The translations under genes and the position numbers were made by a program. The notes under the pieces were generated by a model. That model was not told where the DNA came from. It did not search any database and was given only the letters and a program-made list of their open reading frames with translations. From assembly GCF_900188315.1 (NCBI RefSeq), contig NZ_LT897781.1, forward strand, positions 2,294,001 through 2,358,000: a DNA stretch of 64,000 bases, written 5' to 3'. This stretch comes from Marinobacter sp. es.042. Lineage in GTDB: Bacteria; Pseudomonadota; Gammaproteobacteria; Pseudomonadales; Oleiphilaceae. Shown in pieces: positions 45,039 to 55,858 of the stretch (position 1 is the first letter of the stretch; every line of letters begins with the position of its first letter).

Positions 45039-45878
45039 CTATGATTTTGGGCTGGAGGCTGTCTCGACAGCCTTCCACTTGACCGCCACACCGTTGGTGT
45101 AGCGGGCATCTACCCGACTGACTTCGTCCGACCTTGCTGCCAGTCGGTTTTCATAAACCGTGATAAACCGATCAAACCGTTGCGCCACCTGATCGCGGCC
45201 AAGCACCACCTCGATGCCGTTGGCCAGCTGCAGGGTCCACGCACCCCGGTGTTCCAGCGTCAGGCCTGAAAACCCAAGCCCCCGGGCGACCAGCTTGTCG
45301 CTCATGTTCCGCGCCATATCGATCACATCCCGCACCCTTTCATCCGGCCCGGCAAGTCGCGGCAACCGACCCGCAACTTCCGGATTCGCCGGCGCGAACA
45401 GCTCACCGGTGCGGCTTACGAGACGTCCATCGGTCCAGTAGGCCAGGGGTTTCTTCTCCCTGATATCGATCACCAGGCGATCCGGCCAGACCCGACGCAC
45501 CGCCGCGGACTCAACCCAGGGCCGACGCTCCAGGCTGTCTTTGATTTCCGAAAGATCCGTGGCGAAATAGCTCTTGCCGATCCAGTCGCCAGCGGCGCGC
45601 TCAATGGCGACCCGGCTATCGCCCACAAATTCTCCTTTCACATCGACGGCAAGGATCTGCTGATCCATGGCGCCCAGCACCTTGCCAGTGCCCCAGGGCA
45701 CCAGTGCAGCCAACAGCACAATCACCGCGCCCATGCCCACCTGGAGCCAGGGTACAGCTGCCAGCACACCCTTCAACACGCCAAACCGGTCCCGCTCGGG
45801 ACCGAGGGACGTTGCCCCCCGGCGTCGCGGGGGCTCGGACGGAGTCGCCCGGCTCCGGATCAGCAGTGTTTCAAGCAT
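45039..45878 (-). CDS. ftsQ: Cell division protein FtsQ
   Basis: FtsQ bridges early and late divisome proteins through FtsB and FtsL. 279 residues: a long basic cytoplasmic tail (PPRRRGATS), one membrane helix (about residues 45-65), a POTRA domain (VDVKGEFVGDSRVAIERA, GKSYFATDLSEIKDSLERRPWVESAAVRRVWPD by its WVESAAVRRVWP core) and the FtsQ beta domain. Its ATG lies within the end of ddlB (ATGCTTGA, eight-base overlap). Confidence 0.95.
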   Translation of the reverse strand: MLETLLIRSRATPSEPPRRRGATSLGPERDRFGVLKGVLAAVPWLQVGMGAVIVLLAALVPWGTGKVLGAMDQQILAVDVKGEFVGDSRVAIERAAGDWIGKSYFATDLSEIKDSLERRPWVESAAVRRVWPDRLVIDIREKKPLAYWTDGRLVSRTGELFAPANPEVAGRLPRLAGPDERVRDVIDMARNMSDKLVARGLGFSGLTLEHRGAWTLQLANGIEVVLGRDQVAQRFDRFITVYENRLAARSDEVSRVDARYTNGVAVKWKAVETASSPKS

Positions 45879-46851
45879 TGGCGTCCTCCAGACTGTCTTT
45901 CAGTATCCGGACCACCAGCTCTTCGAAGCTGATGCCTGCGGCCTTCGCAGCCATGGGCACAAGACTGTGGTCCGTCATACCGGGCACGGTATTGACCTCC
46001 AGCAGCCAGAACTTGCCGTCGCTGTCCTGCATGATGTCGACCCGGCCCCAGGTCCGACAGCCAACAACCCGGAAGGCCTCCAGTGCCAGGTGCTGAAGAC
46101 GGACTTCGTCTTCAGGCGCCAGACCACAGGGAATGCGATACCGGGTATCGTCCGCCAGGTACTTGGCCTCGTAATCGTAAAAAACGTGCTCGGTGCTTGC
46201 GCTCAGGCCAATGGCCGGGAGCGCCCGATCCTGCAACAGGCTGACGGTGAATTCCGGCCCTTCGATCCACTCCTCCACCAGCACCAGATTGTCCAGCGCG
46301 GCGGCGGCTTCGTAGGCGTCAGCCAGTTCGGCAGCCGTGTGTACCTTGCGGATGCCAATGCTGGAACCTTCCCGGGAAGGTTTCACACTTAAGGGCGCCC
46401 GCAGTTCACCAATGATCTGTTCGGCCTGATCTGCTCCGGACATGGTGCGGAACTTCGGCGTTGGCAGGCCACAGCCTTCGAACACGTACTTGGTTCTCAG
46501 CTTGTCCATGGCCAGTGCCGAGGCCAGTACATCGCTGCCGGTGTAGGGAATACCGGCCTGCGAGAGGATGGCCTGCAGGGTACCGTCCTCGCCTCCTCGA
46601 CCATGCAGCGCAATGAACACCCGGTCAAAATCAGGGTTGTCGACGGTTCTCAGCAGGCAACCGCGGACGTCCACTGCAAACGCATCCACGCCGGCTGACA
46701 CCAGCGCCGCCAGTACCGCCTTGCCGCTTTTCAGGGACACTTCCCTTTCAGCGGAATCTCCACCCATGAACACGGCCACCCGACCGAGCGACCGAACGAG
46801 CTCCGGGTCGGCCTGATAAGCCTGTGGTTCCACATGATGCATGTCACTCAC
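45871..46851 (-). CDS. ddlB: D-alanine-D-alanine ligase
   Basis: DdlB joins two D-alanines for addition to the peptidoglycan stem by MurF. 326 residues, ATP-grasp fold: [44 protein letters not shown], and the metal-binding [15 protein letters not shown]. It starts at a GTG (46851) inside the murC stop region (GTGAGTGA); the ATG three codons on is possible. It overlaps ftsQ by eight bases. Confidence 0.97.
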   Translation of the reverse strand: MSDMHHVEPQAYQADPELVRSLGRVAVFMGGDSAEREVSLKSGKAVLAALVSAGVDAFAVDVRGCLLRTVDNPDFDRVFIALHGRGGEDGTLQAILSQAGIPYTGSDVLASALAMDKLRTKYVFEGCGLPTPKFRTMSGADQAEQIIGELRAPLSVKPSREGSSIGIRKVHTAAELADAYEAAAALDNLVLVEEWIEGPEFTVSLLQDRALPAIGLSASTEHVFYDYEAKYLADDTRYRIPCGLAPEDEVRLQHLALEAFRVVGCRTWGRVDIMQDSDGKFWLLEVNTVPGMTDHSLVPMAAKAAGISFEELVVRILKDSLEDANA

Positions 46852-48289
46852 CCGCTATCACTCCCGCGGCTGCCAGCCGCGCTGCCACGCCGCCAATATC
46901 GCCGGCGCCCTGGGTTATCAGCAGATCGCCGTCCTGCAGCACATTGGCCAGCAGGGACTCGATTTCCAGGTTGTCCTCAACAAACACCGGTTCCACCTGC
47001 CCGCGTTGGCGAATACTGCGACACAGGGCCCGACCATCGGCACCCGGAATCGCCGGTTCGCCGGCGGAGTACACGTCCATTAAAAGCAGGCCGTCCACTT
47101 CCGAAAGCACCCGGACAAAGTCTTCATAAAGGTCGCGGGTCCGCGTAAAGCGGTGCGGCTGGTAAAGCATGACCAGACGCCGGTCGGGCCAGGCATCATG
47201 TGCAGCCCGGATAACCGCCTCTACCTCCGTCGGGTGGTGACCGTAATCGTCCACCAGGGTGACCGTGCCCTTGGGGGTCTGGTAATCGCCGTAGACCTGG
47301 AACCTGCGACCGACACCGGCAAATCCGGCCAGCCCACGGCAGATCGCATCATCGGCGACGCCTTCGTCTGTGGCCACGGCTATGGCCGCCAGCGCGTTCA
47401 GCACGTTATGACGGCCCGGCATTTTCAGCTCGACCGCGAGGTCGCTGCGCCCGGCCGGACGCTTCACCACAAAGTGGGTCCGCAAACCGTCGGAATTGAT
47501 GCTCTCGGCCCGGTAATCTGCCTCCGGGTTGTCAATTCCATAGGTGATGATGGCCCGGGATATCCGGGGGATGATCTCCTGAACGTAATCGTCATCGACG
47601 CACATCACCGCGACACCGTAAAACGGCAGGTTGTGCAGAAAGTCCACAAAGGTCTGCTTCAGCTTCTCGACATCGCCGCCATAGGTATCCATATGGTCCG
47701 CTTCGATGTTGGTTACCACTGAAATCACCGGCGTCAGATGCAGGAAGGAGGCATCACTTTCGTCGGCCTCCGCCACCAGATATCGGGAACCGCCCAACTG
47801 AGCGTTGGTGCCGGCGCTGTTCAGCTTGCCGCCAATCACGAACGTCGGGTCCAGGCCCGCCTCACCCAGAATGGATGCAATCAGGCTGGTGGTTGTGGTC
47901 TTGCCATGGGTTCCAGCGACGGCGATGCCGTGGCGATAGCGCATGATTTCCGCCAGCATTTCTGCCCTGGGTACAATCGGCACCCGACGACTGCGGGCCG
48001 CCACGACTTCCGGGTTTTCCGCAGACACCGCTGAAGACACCACAACCACATCGGCACTGGCGCTGTTCTCTTCCCGGTGACCGATCTGCACTTCTACGCC
48101 CATACCCTTGAGACGATCGGTAACCGGCCCTTCTTTCAGATCCGATCCGGAAACGTCGTAGCCCTGATTCTTGAGAACCTCGGCGATGCCGCTCATCCCC
48201 GCACCACCAATCCCCACAAAGTGAATGTGACGGATCCGGCGCATTTCAGGCACCTGATAGACCAGGGGCGGATTATTTGCATCAGCCAT
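46844..48289 (-). CDS. murC: UDP-N-acetylmuramate-L-alanine ligase
   Basis: MurC adds L-alanine to UDP-MurNAc, the first stem-peptide step. 481 residues; [17 protein letters not shown] near the start, the ATP loop [22 protein letters not shown], and [13 protein letters not shown] in the middle. Its ATG overlaps the murG stop by eight bases (ATGGCTGA). Cytoplasmic. Confidence 0.98.
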   Translation of the reverse strand: MADANNPPLVYQVPEMRRIRHIHFVGIGGAGMSGIAEVLKNQGYDVSGSDLKEGPVTDRLKGMGVEVQIGHREENSASADVVVVSSAVSAENPEVVAARSRRVPIVPRAEMLAEIMRYRHGIAVAGTHGKTTTTSLIASILGEAGLDPTFVIGGKLNSAGTNAQLGGSRYLVAEADESDASFLHLTPVISVVTNIEADHMDTYGGDVEKLKQTFVDFLHNLPFYGVAVMCVDDDYVQEIIPRISRAIITYGIDNPEADYRAESINSDGLRTHFVVKRPAGRSDLAVELKMPGRHNVLNALAAIAVATDEGVADDAICRGLAGFAGVGRRFQVYGDYQTPKGTVTLVDDYGHHPTEVEAVIRAAHDAWPDRRLVMLYQPHRFTRTRDLYEDFVRVLSEVDGLLLMDVYSAGEPAIPGADGRALCRSIRQRGQVEPVFVEDNLEIESLLANVLQDGDLLITQGAGDIGGVAARLAAAGVIAGE

Positions 48290-49367
48290 TGGCGGCCTCC
48301 AGACAGTAATTCACGACTCTCTCCGTTGCATCAGGGCGGGCCAATGTTCGGGCGGCCTTCGCCATTTCGTTTACCCGGTCACGATTCCGGGCCAGATCAC
48401 CCAGGGTTTCCGCAAGCACCGCCGGGGTCATTTTTGCCTGTGGAATCAGAATGGCTGCCTTCGCCGACACCATTTGTTGCCCGTTTTTCGTCTGGTGGTC
48501 ATCCACGGCGTGGGGAAAAGGCACCAGCACCGCGCCGATACCCGCGGCGCACAATTCCGAAACCGTCAGTGCGCCTGCCCGGCACAGCACCAGGTCGGCC
48601 CACTCATAGGCCTCGGCCATGTCCTTGATGAACGGCTCAACGGCCGCCTCCACGCCATGCTCCTTATAGGCCTGCTTCGCCGCCTCGGCATGACGCTCAC
48701 CACACTGGTGGCGGACCACTGGCCGGTCAACTTCCGGCAACATAGCCAGCGCCTCGGGGAGCTGTTCGTTGAAGACCTGCGCGCCAAGACTGCCGCCAAT
48801 CACCAGCAACCTGAGAGCACCTTCACGGTCCGCCAGGCGCTTTTCCGGAACGGGCAAGGCGGCGAGGTCTTCCCGCACCGGATTGCCGGTACAGCGGGTA
48901 ACCACTTTCGGCCCGAAGCTACCCGGAAACGCCTCCAGCACGGTTTCTGCAAACCTGACCAGGATGCGGTTGGTCATTCCGGCGATGGCGTTCTGTTCAT
49001 GAATCACCAGCGGCGTACGGTTCAGCCAGGCGGCAACACCACCGGGCCCGGTAACAAATCCGCCCATGCCTACAACGCAATCCGGGCGAATCCGGCGCAG
49101 AATGGTGAACGCTTCACCCAGAGCCCGCATCAGCCGGAACGGCGCCAGCAAGAGAGCGAGCTTACCCTTGCCCCGCAAACCGGAAATATGAATCAGCGAC
49201 AGCGGGATATCGGTTTCGCCGATCAGCCTCTGTTCCATTCCGCCGCTGGCTCCGAGCCAGTACACCTGGTGACCACGAGCCTCAAGCGCCCGAGCCGTTG
49301 CCAGGGCCGGGAACACGTGCCCGCCGGTACCGCCGGCCATCATCAGGAAGCGACGCTGTTCAGTCAT
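48282..49367 (-). CDS. murG: UDP-GlcNAc:lipid I N-acetylglucosaminyltransferase MurG
   Basis: MurG makes lipid II from lipid I at the inner face of the cytoplasmic membrane. From the ATG at 49367 ([20 protein letters not shown]) it has 361 residues; the frame is open 31 codons upstream within ftsW but the family start is here. Key segments are [49 protein letters not shown] and [11 protein letters not shown]. Eight-base overlaps join it to ftsW (ATGACTGA) and murC. Confidence 0.97.
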   Translation of the reverse strand: MTEQRRFLMMAGGTGGHVFPALATARALEARGHQVYWLGASGGMEQRLIGETDIPLSLIHISGLRGKGKLALLLAPFRLMRALGEAFTILRRIRPDCVVGMGGFVTGPGGVAAWLNRTPLVIHEQNAIAGMTNRILVRFAETVLEAFPGSFGPKVVTRCTGNPVREDLAALPVPEKRLADREGALRLLVIGGSLGAQVFNEQLPEALAMLPEVDRPVVRHQCGERHAEAAKQAYKEHGVEAAVEPFIKDMAEAYEWADLVLCRAGALTVSELCAAGIGAVLVPFPHAVDDHQTKNGQQMVSAKAAILIPQAKMTPAVLAETLGDLARNRDRVNEMAKAARTLARPDATERVVNYCLEAANG

Positions 49368-50559
49368 ACACCGCACCTCCCCGCGTCTTCGGACCGGTTT
49401 TCTCTCGGGCCAGCTTTTCCTGATCCAGGCGCTCCATTTCCACACGGGCAAGAACGCCAATGCAGATACAGGTAATCATCAGACTGGATCCACCGTAGCT
49501 CACCAGCGGCAGAGTCAGCCCCTTGGTTGGCAGAAGCCCGGTGCTGACCGCCATGTTGATGCCTGCCTGCAGGCCAATCAGCAGGGTCAGCCCATAGGCA
49601 AAACACGCTCCGAACGGCATGTCCGCCTTCTCGGCCCGGCGGGCAATGACGAATCCGGTCACCACCAGAAGGGTGAACAGACTGAGTACCAGCAAGGATC
49701 CCAGGAGACCGAATTCCTCGGCGATAATGGCGAAGATAAAGTCGGTGTGGGCTTCCGGCAGATAGAACAGCTTCTGGATGGAGTTACCCAGGCCGACACC
49801 ACCCCAGTCTCCGCGACCGAAGGCAATCAGGGACTGGGTCAACTGGTAACCGCTGTCGAACTGGTCTTTCCAGGGATCGAGATAGCTGACAACCCGTTTC
49901 AGACGGTAAGGCTGGGTAACGATCAGAATGGCACCCAGGACCACCAGCGTACCGATCAGGGGCACGAACCGGCTCAGCCGGACACCGCTCAGGAAAATCA
50001 TCCCCGCCGCTGCCGTCACCAACACCACGGTGGCACCGAAGTCCGGCTGAATCACCAGCAGAACCGATGCCAAACCGAGGACGACCAACGGCTTCAGGAA
50101 ACCAGGCCAGGTATTGAGCAGTTCATCCCGGCGACGGACCACATAGCCGGCCAGGTAGGCAATCAGGCAGAGTTTCGCCACTTCCGAGACCTGGACGTTG
50201 AACAGGCCGAACGGAATCCAGCGGGTGGAGCCGTTCACGGTACGGCCCAGGGGCGTCAACACCAGAACAAGGACCAACAGACCGATGCCCAGCAGCAGCC
50301 AGCCGCTGCGCTCCCACCAGGCCACCGGCACGTTCACCGCTACCAGGGCGAACAGGCAACCAAGACCGGCAAACATCAACTGACGGATCACGTAGTGGTA
50401 GCTGTTACCCATGGTTTCGGCAGCCATATCCATGGACGCCGAGGAAATCATGACCACACCCATAACCAGCAATGCAACAGAGCTGATCACCAACATCGGC
50501 AGGGGCTGTATCTCGCCCAGCCACGGATTCCGGTTCTGGAGTGGAAGATCTGCGTGCAT
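49360..50559 (-). CDS. ftsW: Division SEDS glycosyltransferase FtsW
   Basis: FtsW polymerises lipid II at the septum together with FtsI. 399 residues from the ATG at 50559, which overlaps the murD stop by one base; a TTG one codon earlier is also in frame. About ten membrane helices; VIQPDFGATVVL, GGVGLGNSIQKLFYLPEAHTDFIFAI (core GVGLGNSIQK, PEAHTDFIF) and the PLVSYGGSS motif are present. Paralogue of rodA in this window. Confidence 0.97.
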   Translation of the reverse strand: MHADLPLQNRNPWLGEIQPLPMLVISSVALLVMGVVMISSASMDMAAETMGNSYHYVIRQLMFAGLGCLFALVAVNVPVAWWERSGWLLLGIGLLVLVLVLTPLGRTVNGSTRWIPFGLFNVQVSEVAKLCLIAYLAGYVVRRRDELLNTWPGFLKPLVVLGLASVLLVIQPDFGATVVLVTAAAGMIFLSGVRLSRFVPLIGTLVVLGAILIVTQPYRLKRVVSYLDPWKDQFDSGYQLTQSLIAFGRGDWGGVGLGNSIQKLFYLPEAHTDFIFAIIAEEFGLLGSLLVLSLFTLLVVTGFVIARRAEKADMPFGACFAYGLTLLIGLQAGINMAVSTGLLPTKGLTLPLVSYGGSSLMITCICIGVLARVEMERLDQEKLAREKTGPKTRGGAVYD

Positions 50560-51899
50560 CAAAGAGCCTCCACCAGAGAACGGAACTGGTCACCGCGATC
50601 GAGATAATCGCGGAACATGTCAAAGCTGGCGCAGGCCGGCGAGAGCAACACCCGGTCTCCGGGCATGGCCAGTTCGGCAGAGCGGGAAACCGCATCGCCA
50701 AGGCTATCCATCCGATGTACCGGAATACCGCTGCCCAGCACATCGGCGATGGCCGGCGCATCACGCCCGATCAGCAGCACGGCCCGGCAATGCAGGGCGA
50801 TGGGCGCTTCCAGGGCGGTAAAATCAGCCCCTTTGCCATCACCACCGGCAATCAGGACCACTTTGCCTTTGTCCGGGGCGAGGCTTTCAATAGCGGCTAC
50901 CGTGGCGCCAACGTTGGTTCCCTTGGAATCGTTGATGAAATCCACATTGTTCAGCCGGCGAACGAATTCACAGCGATGCGGCAGTCCCGGAAATTCCCGC
51001 GCGACCCTGAGCATCACATCCATCGGTAGCCCGGCTGCATGGCCCAGTGCCAGAGCGGCCATCACGTTGCTGAGGTTGTGATGCCCCATCAGCTTCAACT
51101 CGCTGGCCAGCAAGAGGTTATCAAACCCGAAGGTAATCCAGGTGCCCTGGTCATCGTCCCGGGTGCTGAACGTCTCGGGATTCACCCGATGGAAGCCGAA
51201 ACACAGGAACCTCAGGTTGTCCCTTGCCATGGGTGTGCTCAGGGCATCGTCCAGATTAACAATGGCGTTCTTGCAACCCCGGAATATCCGCTGCTTGGCC
51301 TGGAAATACGCCATCTTGTTGGGGTAACGGTCCATGTGGTCGTCACTGAGGTTGAGCACCGTTGCCGCAAGGGCGTTCAGCTCGTCCGTGGTCTCAAGCT
51401 GGAAACTCGAAAGCTCGAGCACATACAGGTCTGCGCCCTGGCCAAGAAGATCAAGGGCCGGGGTACCGATATTGCCGCCAACGGCGACGTTCCGGCCCGC
51501 CGCTCTGGCCATCTCACCCACCAGTGTGGTGACGGTGGTTTTGCCATTCGAGCCAGTGATCGCGACGATCGGCGCATCGGCAGCCTCGGCGAACAGATCA
51601 ATATCACCCCGGATTCTTGCTCCCTGGCGGGCGGCAGCTGCAATGGCTGGCTCGGCAATGCTGATTCCCGGGCTGACCACCAGTTCGTTGAAACCGGCAA
51701 ACAGCTCTGCGTCAAAGGTCCCGAGGTGTACCGGAATATCCGGCCAACCGACCTTCAGCTGATCAAGACCCGGAGGAGCCATGCGGCTATCGGCCACAGC
51801 AACGTCCCGCCCCTGTTCGGACAGATAGCGCACGCAGGAAAGCCCGGTTTTACCGAGCCCTACGACCAGTGTGCGACGATCCGAAACAATGACACTCAT
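50559..51899 (-). CDS. murD: UDP-N-acetylmuramoyl-L-alanine-D-glutamate ligase
   Basis: MurD adds D-glutamate to UDP-MurNAc-L-Ala. 446 residues; the N-terminal VVGLGKTGLSCVRYL uridine-binding part, the ATP loop ITGSNGKTTVTTL, ELSSFQLET, and NDSKGTNVGAT are intact. It starts at the ATG at 51899, 15 bases after the mraY stop, and is joined to ftsW. Confidence 0.98.
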   Translation of the reverse strand: MSVIVSDRRTLVVGLGKTGLSCVRYLSEQGRDVAVADSRMAPPGLDQLKVGWPDIPVHLGTFDAELFAGFNELVVSPGISIAEPAIAAAARQGARIRGDIDLFAEAADAPIVAITGSNGKTTVTTLVGEMARAAGRNVAVGGNIGTPALDLLGQGADLYVLELSSFQLETTDELNALAATVLNLSDDHMDRYPNKMAYFQAKQRIFRGCKNAIVNLDDALSTPMARDNLRFLCFGFHRVNPETFSTRDDDQGTWITFGFDNLLLASELKLMGHHNLSNVMAALALGHAAGLPMDVMLRVAREFPGLPHRCEFVRRLNNVDFINDSKGTNVGATVAAIESLAPDKGKVVLIAGGDGKGADFTALEAPIALHCRAVLLIGRDAPAIADVLGSGIPVHRMDSLGDAVSRSAELAMPGDRVLLSPACASFDMFRDYLDRGDQFRSLVEAL

Positions 51900-51914
51900 A
51901 GTTGCAGCGCTTTC

Positions 51915-53000
51915 CTATCTCAGTTTCAGACTGGCAATGCCAATCAGGACCAGAACGACCGTGATAACCCAGAACCGGACAATCACTCGTGGCTCCGGCC
52001 AGCCTTTCAGTTCAAAGTGGTGATGCAGCGGCGCCATGCGGAAGATCCGCCGTCCGGTCAGACGGAAGGACGCTACCTGCAGGATCACTGACACGGTTTC
52101 CATCACGAACACACCGCCCATGATGAACAGCACAATTTCCTGGCGAACAATCACCGCAACCACACCCAGGGCGGCACCGAGGGCCAAGGCGCCCACATCC
52201 CCCATGAAAACCTGGGCCGGGTAAGTGTTGAACCAGAGGAAACCAAGCCCGGCGCCTACAAGCGCGCCGCAGAAAACGATAAGCTCGCCGGTGCCCGGGA
52301 GATGCGGGATCAACAGGTAATTGGCGAACTGGGCGTGCCCGGACAGGTAAGCGAAGATACCAAGCGCTCCGGCGACCATCACCGTCGGCATGATTGCCAG
52401 ACCGTCCAGGCCGTCCGTCAGGTTGACGGCGTTGCTGCTGCCAACGATCACGAAATAGGTGAGCAGAATGAACAGCACCGGGCCAAGCGTGAGGGACACC
52501 TGCTTTACAAAGGGCACATACAGGGACGTCTCCTGGGGCAAGGCGGAACTGAAGAACAACACTACAGCCGCCGTAGCGCCGATAACCGACTGCCAAAAAT
52601 ACTTCCAGCGGGCCGGCAGGCCCCGCGGGTTACGTTCCACCACTTTGCGATAGTCATCAACCCAGCCGATTGCGCCGAACAGGAGCGTCACCAGAAGGGT
52701 GACCCAGACGTAGCGGTTACCAAGATCCGCCCAAAGCAGCGTACTGATGCCAATGGCCACCAGGATTAGTGCGCCACCCATAGTCGGGGTGCCAGCTTTG
52801 CTGAGATGGGTTTGCGGACCGTCATCTCTCACCGCCTGACCAATCTGGTACTGGCTCAGCTTGCGGATCATAACCGGGCCGATGATCAGCGAAATCAGCA
52901 GCGCGGTGAGTGTGCCCAGAATTCCACGCAGGGTCAGGTACTGAAACACCGTCAGTGCAGAGAAATACTGTGATAGGACCTCTGTCAGCCAGAGCAGCAT
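51915..53000 (-). CDS. mraY: Phospho-MurNAc-pentapeptide translocase MraY
   Basis: MraY transfers phospho-MurNAc-pentapeptide onto undecaprenyl phosphate to give lipid I. 361 residues, ten membrane helices. Conserved segments are [19 protein letters not shown] with the active-site Asp pair, [13 protein letters not shown] and [12 protein letters not shown], and [15 protein letters not shown]. The start lies 16 bases inside the murF end. Confidence 0.98.
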   Translation of the reverse strand: MLLWLTEVLSQYFSALTVFQYLTLRGILGTLTALLISLIIGPVMIRKLSQYQIGQAVRDDGPQTHLSKAGTPTMGGALILVAIGISTLLWADLGNRYVWVTLLVTLLFGAIGWVDDYRKVVERNPRGLPARWKYFWQSVIGATAAVVLFFSSALPQETSLYVPFVKQVSLTLGPVLFILLTYFVIVGSSNAVNLTDGLDGLAIMPTVMVAGALGIFAYLSGHAQFANYLLIPHLPGTGELIVFCGALVGAGLGFLWFNTYPAQVFMGDVGALALGAALGVVAVIVRQEIVLFIMGGVFVMETVSVILQVASFRLTGRRIFRMAPLHHHFELKGWPEPRVIVRFWVITVVLVLIGIASLKLR

Positions 53001-54373
53001 GAGTTATTCACCTTTTCTTTAATTCCCTCCACCACACGCTCCATGGCGGAACTGCGAGAACCCTTGACCAGCACTGTCAATGGTGTGTTTTTGTCCCCAA
53101 TTGCCGATTCAACGGCCTGCTCATGGCTCAGCCCGAGTTCCGTGGACTCGCCAAACCCGTCGGCATAACCTTCACAACCCGGCCCCACGGTAATCAGTCG
53201 ATCGATACCATGCTCCCGGGCGCACACTCCAACTTCCCTGTGCAACGCATTTGCCTTGGCGCCAAGCTCTGCCATGGCACCGAGTACAGCAATCTTCTGA
53301 CCTGCACGGTCGGCCAGCACCCCGAGCGCGGCTTTCATGGACGACGGGTTGGCGTTGTAACTGTCGTCAATCAGCGTGATTTCCGGCGACAACTGCAAGA
53401 CCTGAAGCCGCCCTTTCACCGGCGCAACACTGGCCAGCCCTGCAACAATCGCCTGATCACTGGCACCCAACTCACGGGTTGCCGCGATGGCAAGCAGCAT
53501 GTTGGTGATGTTGTGATCGCCCTCCAGGCCCAGCGTGACCCGGCATAGCCAGCCGTCCGGGCCGCTCACCTGAAAGGTTCTGGTTCCGGCGTCCTGGCCC
53601 TCAATGACTGCGTGATAATCCGCCTCGGCGCCGAGACGGCTGACACCTGCGACGCGGCGGGCCCCGGCACGGGTGCGCCACTGCGCGAAGGCCGGATCGT
53701 CACCGTTGAGCACTATCAGCCCCCCTGCCGCAACGCCGTCAATGATTTCGCCCTTGGCCAGGACAATATTCTCGTAGCTGCCAAACCCTTCCAGATGGGC
53801 CTCGCCAGCATTCGTGAGAATGGCAACGCGGGGCTTTGCCAGGGCGACGGTATGGGCAATTTCACCCAGCCCACTGGCACCCAGTTCAATCACGCCGTAC
53901 TGGTGTTCCGGAGAAAGGCCGAACAGCGTAAGCGGAACGCCGATGTGATTGTTCAGGTTGCCTTTTGTTGAAAGCGTCTTGCCCATCTGCGAGAGAATGG
54001 CGGCGCACATCTCCTTGACGGTGGTCTTGCCGCTGCTGCCAGTGATCGCGAGGATGGCGGCTGTGCTTTCTTCACGGTTGGCGGCTGCTAGCCGGGCAAG
54101 GGCCTCCAGCGTGTCATTCACTACCAACTGAGGCAGAGCCAGGTTGGTATCAGGCGTATCGACCACCAGGCCAACTGCGCCTTTGTCCGTGGCCTGTTGC
54201 AGGAAACGGTGGCCATCGAAATTTTCGCCGCGCAGGGCCACAAACAGCTGGCCAGGCCCAAGGGTGCGGGTATCAGTGGAAACCCCGGCGAAGCTCACCG
54301 ACGCAAGGTCGCCCGCAGTGCACTCGGCGCCCAGCCAACCCTTGGCTTCCGCCAGCGAAAAGGCGCGCATCAT
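52985..54373 (-). CDS. murF: UDP-MurNAc-tripeptide-D-alanyl-D-alanine ligase
   Basis: MurF adds the D-Ala-D-Ala dipeptide made by Ddl. 462 residues; [17 protein letters not shown] loop [25 protein letters not shown] and [15 protein letters not shown] are present. The ATG overlaps the murE stop by four bases (with a second ATG directly after), and its end overlaps mraY by 16 bases. Confidence 0.97.
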   Translation of the reverse strand: MMRAFSLAEAKGWLGAECTAGDLASVSFAGVSTDTRTLGPGQLFVALRGENFDGHRFLQQATDKGAVGLVVDTPDTNLALPQLVVNDTLEALARLAAANREESTAAILAITGSSGKTTVKEMCAAILSQMGKTLSTKGNLNNHIGVPLTLFGLSPEHQYGVIELGASGLGEIAHTVALAKPRVAILTNAGEAHLEGFGSYENIVLAKGEIIDGVAAGGLIVLNGDDPAFAQWRTRAGARRVAGVSRLGAEADYHAVIEGQDAGTRTFQVSGPDGWLCRVTLGLEGDHNITNMLLAIAATRELGASDQAIVAGLASVAPVKGRLQVLQLSPEITLIDDSYNANPSSMKAALGVLADRAGQKIAVLGAMAELGAKANALHREVGVCAREHGIDRLITVGPGCEGYADGFGESTELGLSHEQAVESAIGDKNTPLTVLVKGSRSSAMERVVEGIKEKVNNSCCSG

Positions 54374-55854
54374 GCCACACCCCCATTGAGTTTCAAGACG
54401 TGGCGAACCTGCTCCGCATCACTGAACGGGTATTTTTGGCCGGCGATTTCCTGATAAGCCTCGTGGCCTTTCCCTGCGATCAGAACTACGTCGTTTGGCG
54501 TCGCCGAACGGATCGTCGACTGAATGGCCTCGGCACGGTCATGGATGACAGAGACCCGGGCAGCGTCCGTGAAACCGGCGAGGATGTGCTGTGCAATTGT
54601 TTCGGGGTCCTCACTGCGGGGATTGTCATCAGTAACGACCACCCGATCCGCAAGACTCTCCGCTTCCCGGGCCATTTCCGGACGTTTACCGGCATCACGG
54701 TCACCGCCGCAACCAAACACGCACACCAGTTCACCGGTAACATGCGGACGCAGTGCTGTCAGAGCATTGGCGAGGGCATCCGGGGTGTGGGCGTAATCAA
54801 CCACCACCCTGACACCATTAGCACCCACAAACCGCTCCAGCCTGCCCGGTGGCGGTGTGAGCCGACCCACAGCCTGCTGCACGCGCTCGATCGGCACGCC
54901 AAGCGTCAGAACCGTTGCCATAGCCGCCAATACATTGCTCGCGTTGAAACTTCCCATCAGCGGAACCGAAACAACAAACCGGCCCCATTCGCCATCGACC
55001 TCAGCTTCAAAGCCTTCGTCGGTTGGTCGGAATTCCCGCAACCAGAGCTCGGTCTGGGCCTCGTGCAGGCTGTAGCGCACGCGATCACATTTGCCGTCCA
55101 GCTGTTCGAAGAGCTGTCGACCAAATGGATCATCAAAGTTGATTACCGAAAAATGCAGCTCTTCGCGCTGGAAAAGCTGCGCCTTGGCGGCACCATAGGC
55201 TTCCATGGAGCCGTGATAATCCAGATGATCCCGGGTCAGATTCGTGAATACAGCGCCGGTCATCGAGAGGTTATCCACGCGGCCCTGATCAAGGGCATGG
55301 GAAGACACCTCCATCACGGCGGCCCGACCTTCCTGTTTCACGATCCGGGACAGCACCCGGTTAACCTGAACCGCATCCGGTGTCGTGTGAGTCGCGGGCT
55401 GCAGGGCGCCGGGCATGCCATAGCCCAGGGTGCCGAGGATACCGCAGGGCGTTCCCGTTTCCTTGAGCAGCTGTGCGACATACTGGCAGACCGACGTCTT
55501 GCCATTGGTTCCGGTCACGCCAATCAGGCGAAGCCGTTGCGACGGATGCTCGAAAAAGCGGTCTGCGATTCGCCCCACCAGACTGCGCAGGCCAGCGACA
55601 GGTACGATCAAGGCACCGTGGTGTTCGGTGCACTCTCCCGCCTGCTGCGCTTCCAGGAGGATGACCGTTGCGCCCGCTGCAATGGCCTTATCGACATAGA
55701 AGTCAGCCGGCGTTCGGGCGCCAGAGAGGGCGATAAAGGCATCGCCGGAGGCGACTTCCCGACTGTCGGTTTTCAGTCCGTGGATGGTCACGTCAAACAC
55801 CGACGGAACCGCTACGATACCCTGCAATAACGTGCTGAGAGATGTGATGCTCAT
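54370..55854 (-). CDS. murE: UDP-MurNAc-tripeptide synthetase, meso-diaminopimelate adding
   Basis: MurE adds the third stem residue. 494 residues; ATP loop GVTGTNGKTSVCQY, the HATTPDA-like THTTPDAVQVN, EVSSHALDQGR, and DNPRSEDP, which is the DNPR signature for meso-diaminopimelate rather than lysine. It starts four bases after the ftsI stop. Confidence 0.97.
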   Translation of the reverse strand: MSITSLSTLLQGIVAVPSVFDVTIHGLKTDSREVASGDAFIALSGARTPADFYVDKAIAAGATVILLEAQQAGECTEHHGALIVPVAGLRSLVGRIADRFFEHPSQRLRLIGVTGTNGKTSVCQYVAQLLKETGTPCGILGTLGYGMPGALQPATHTTPDAVQVNRVLSRIVKQEGRAAVMEVSSHALDQGRVDNLSMTGAVFTNLTRDHLDYHGSMEAYGAAKAQLFQREELHFSVINFDDPFGRQLFEQLDGKCDRVRYSLHEAQTELWLREFRPTDEGFEAEVDGEWGRFVVSVPLMGSFNASNVLAAMATVLTLGVPIERVQQAVGRLTPPPGRLERFVGANGVRVVVDYAHTPDALANALTALRPHVTGELVCVFGCGGDRDAGKRPEMAREAESLADRVVVTDDNPRSEDPETIAQHILAGFTDAARVSVIHDRAEAIQSTIRSATPNDVVLIAGKGHEAYQEIAGQKYPFSDAEQVRHVLKLNGGVA

Positions 55855-55858
55855 AGGC

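Noticed and set aside
54400..55830. 476-codon open frame antisense to murE
   Set aside because: It mirrors murE exactly, has no ribosome site or recognisable domain, and such long antisense frames are expected in GC-rich genes.
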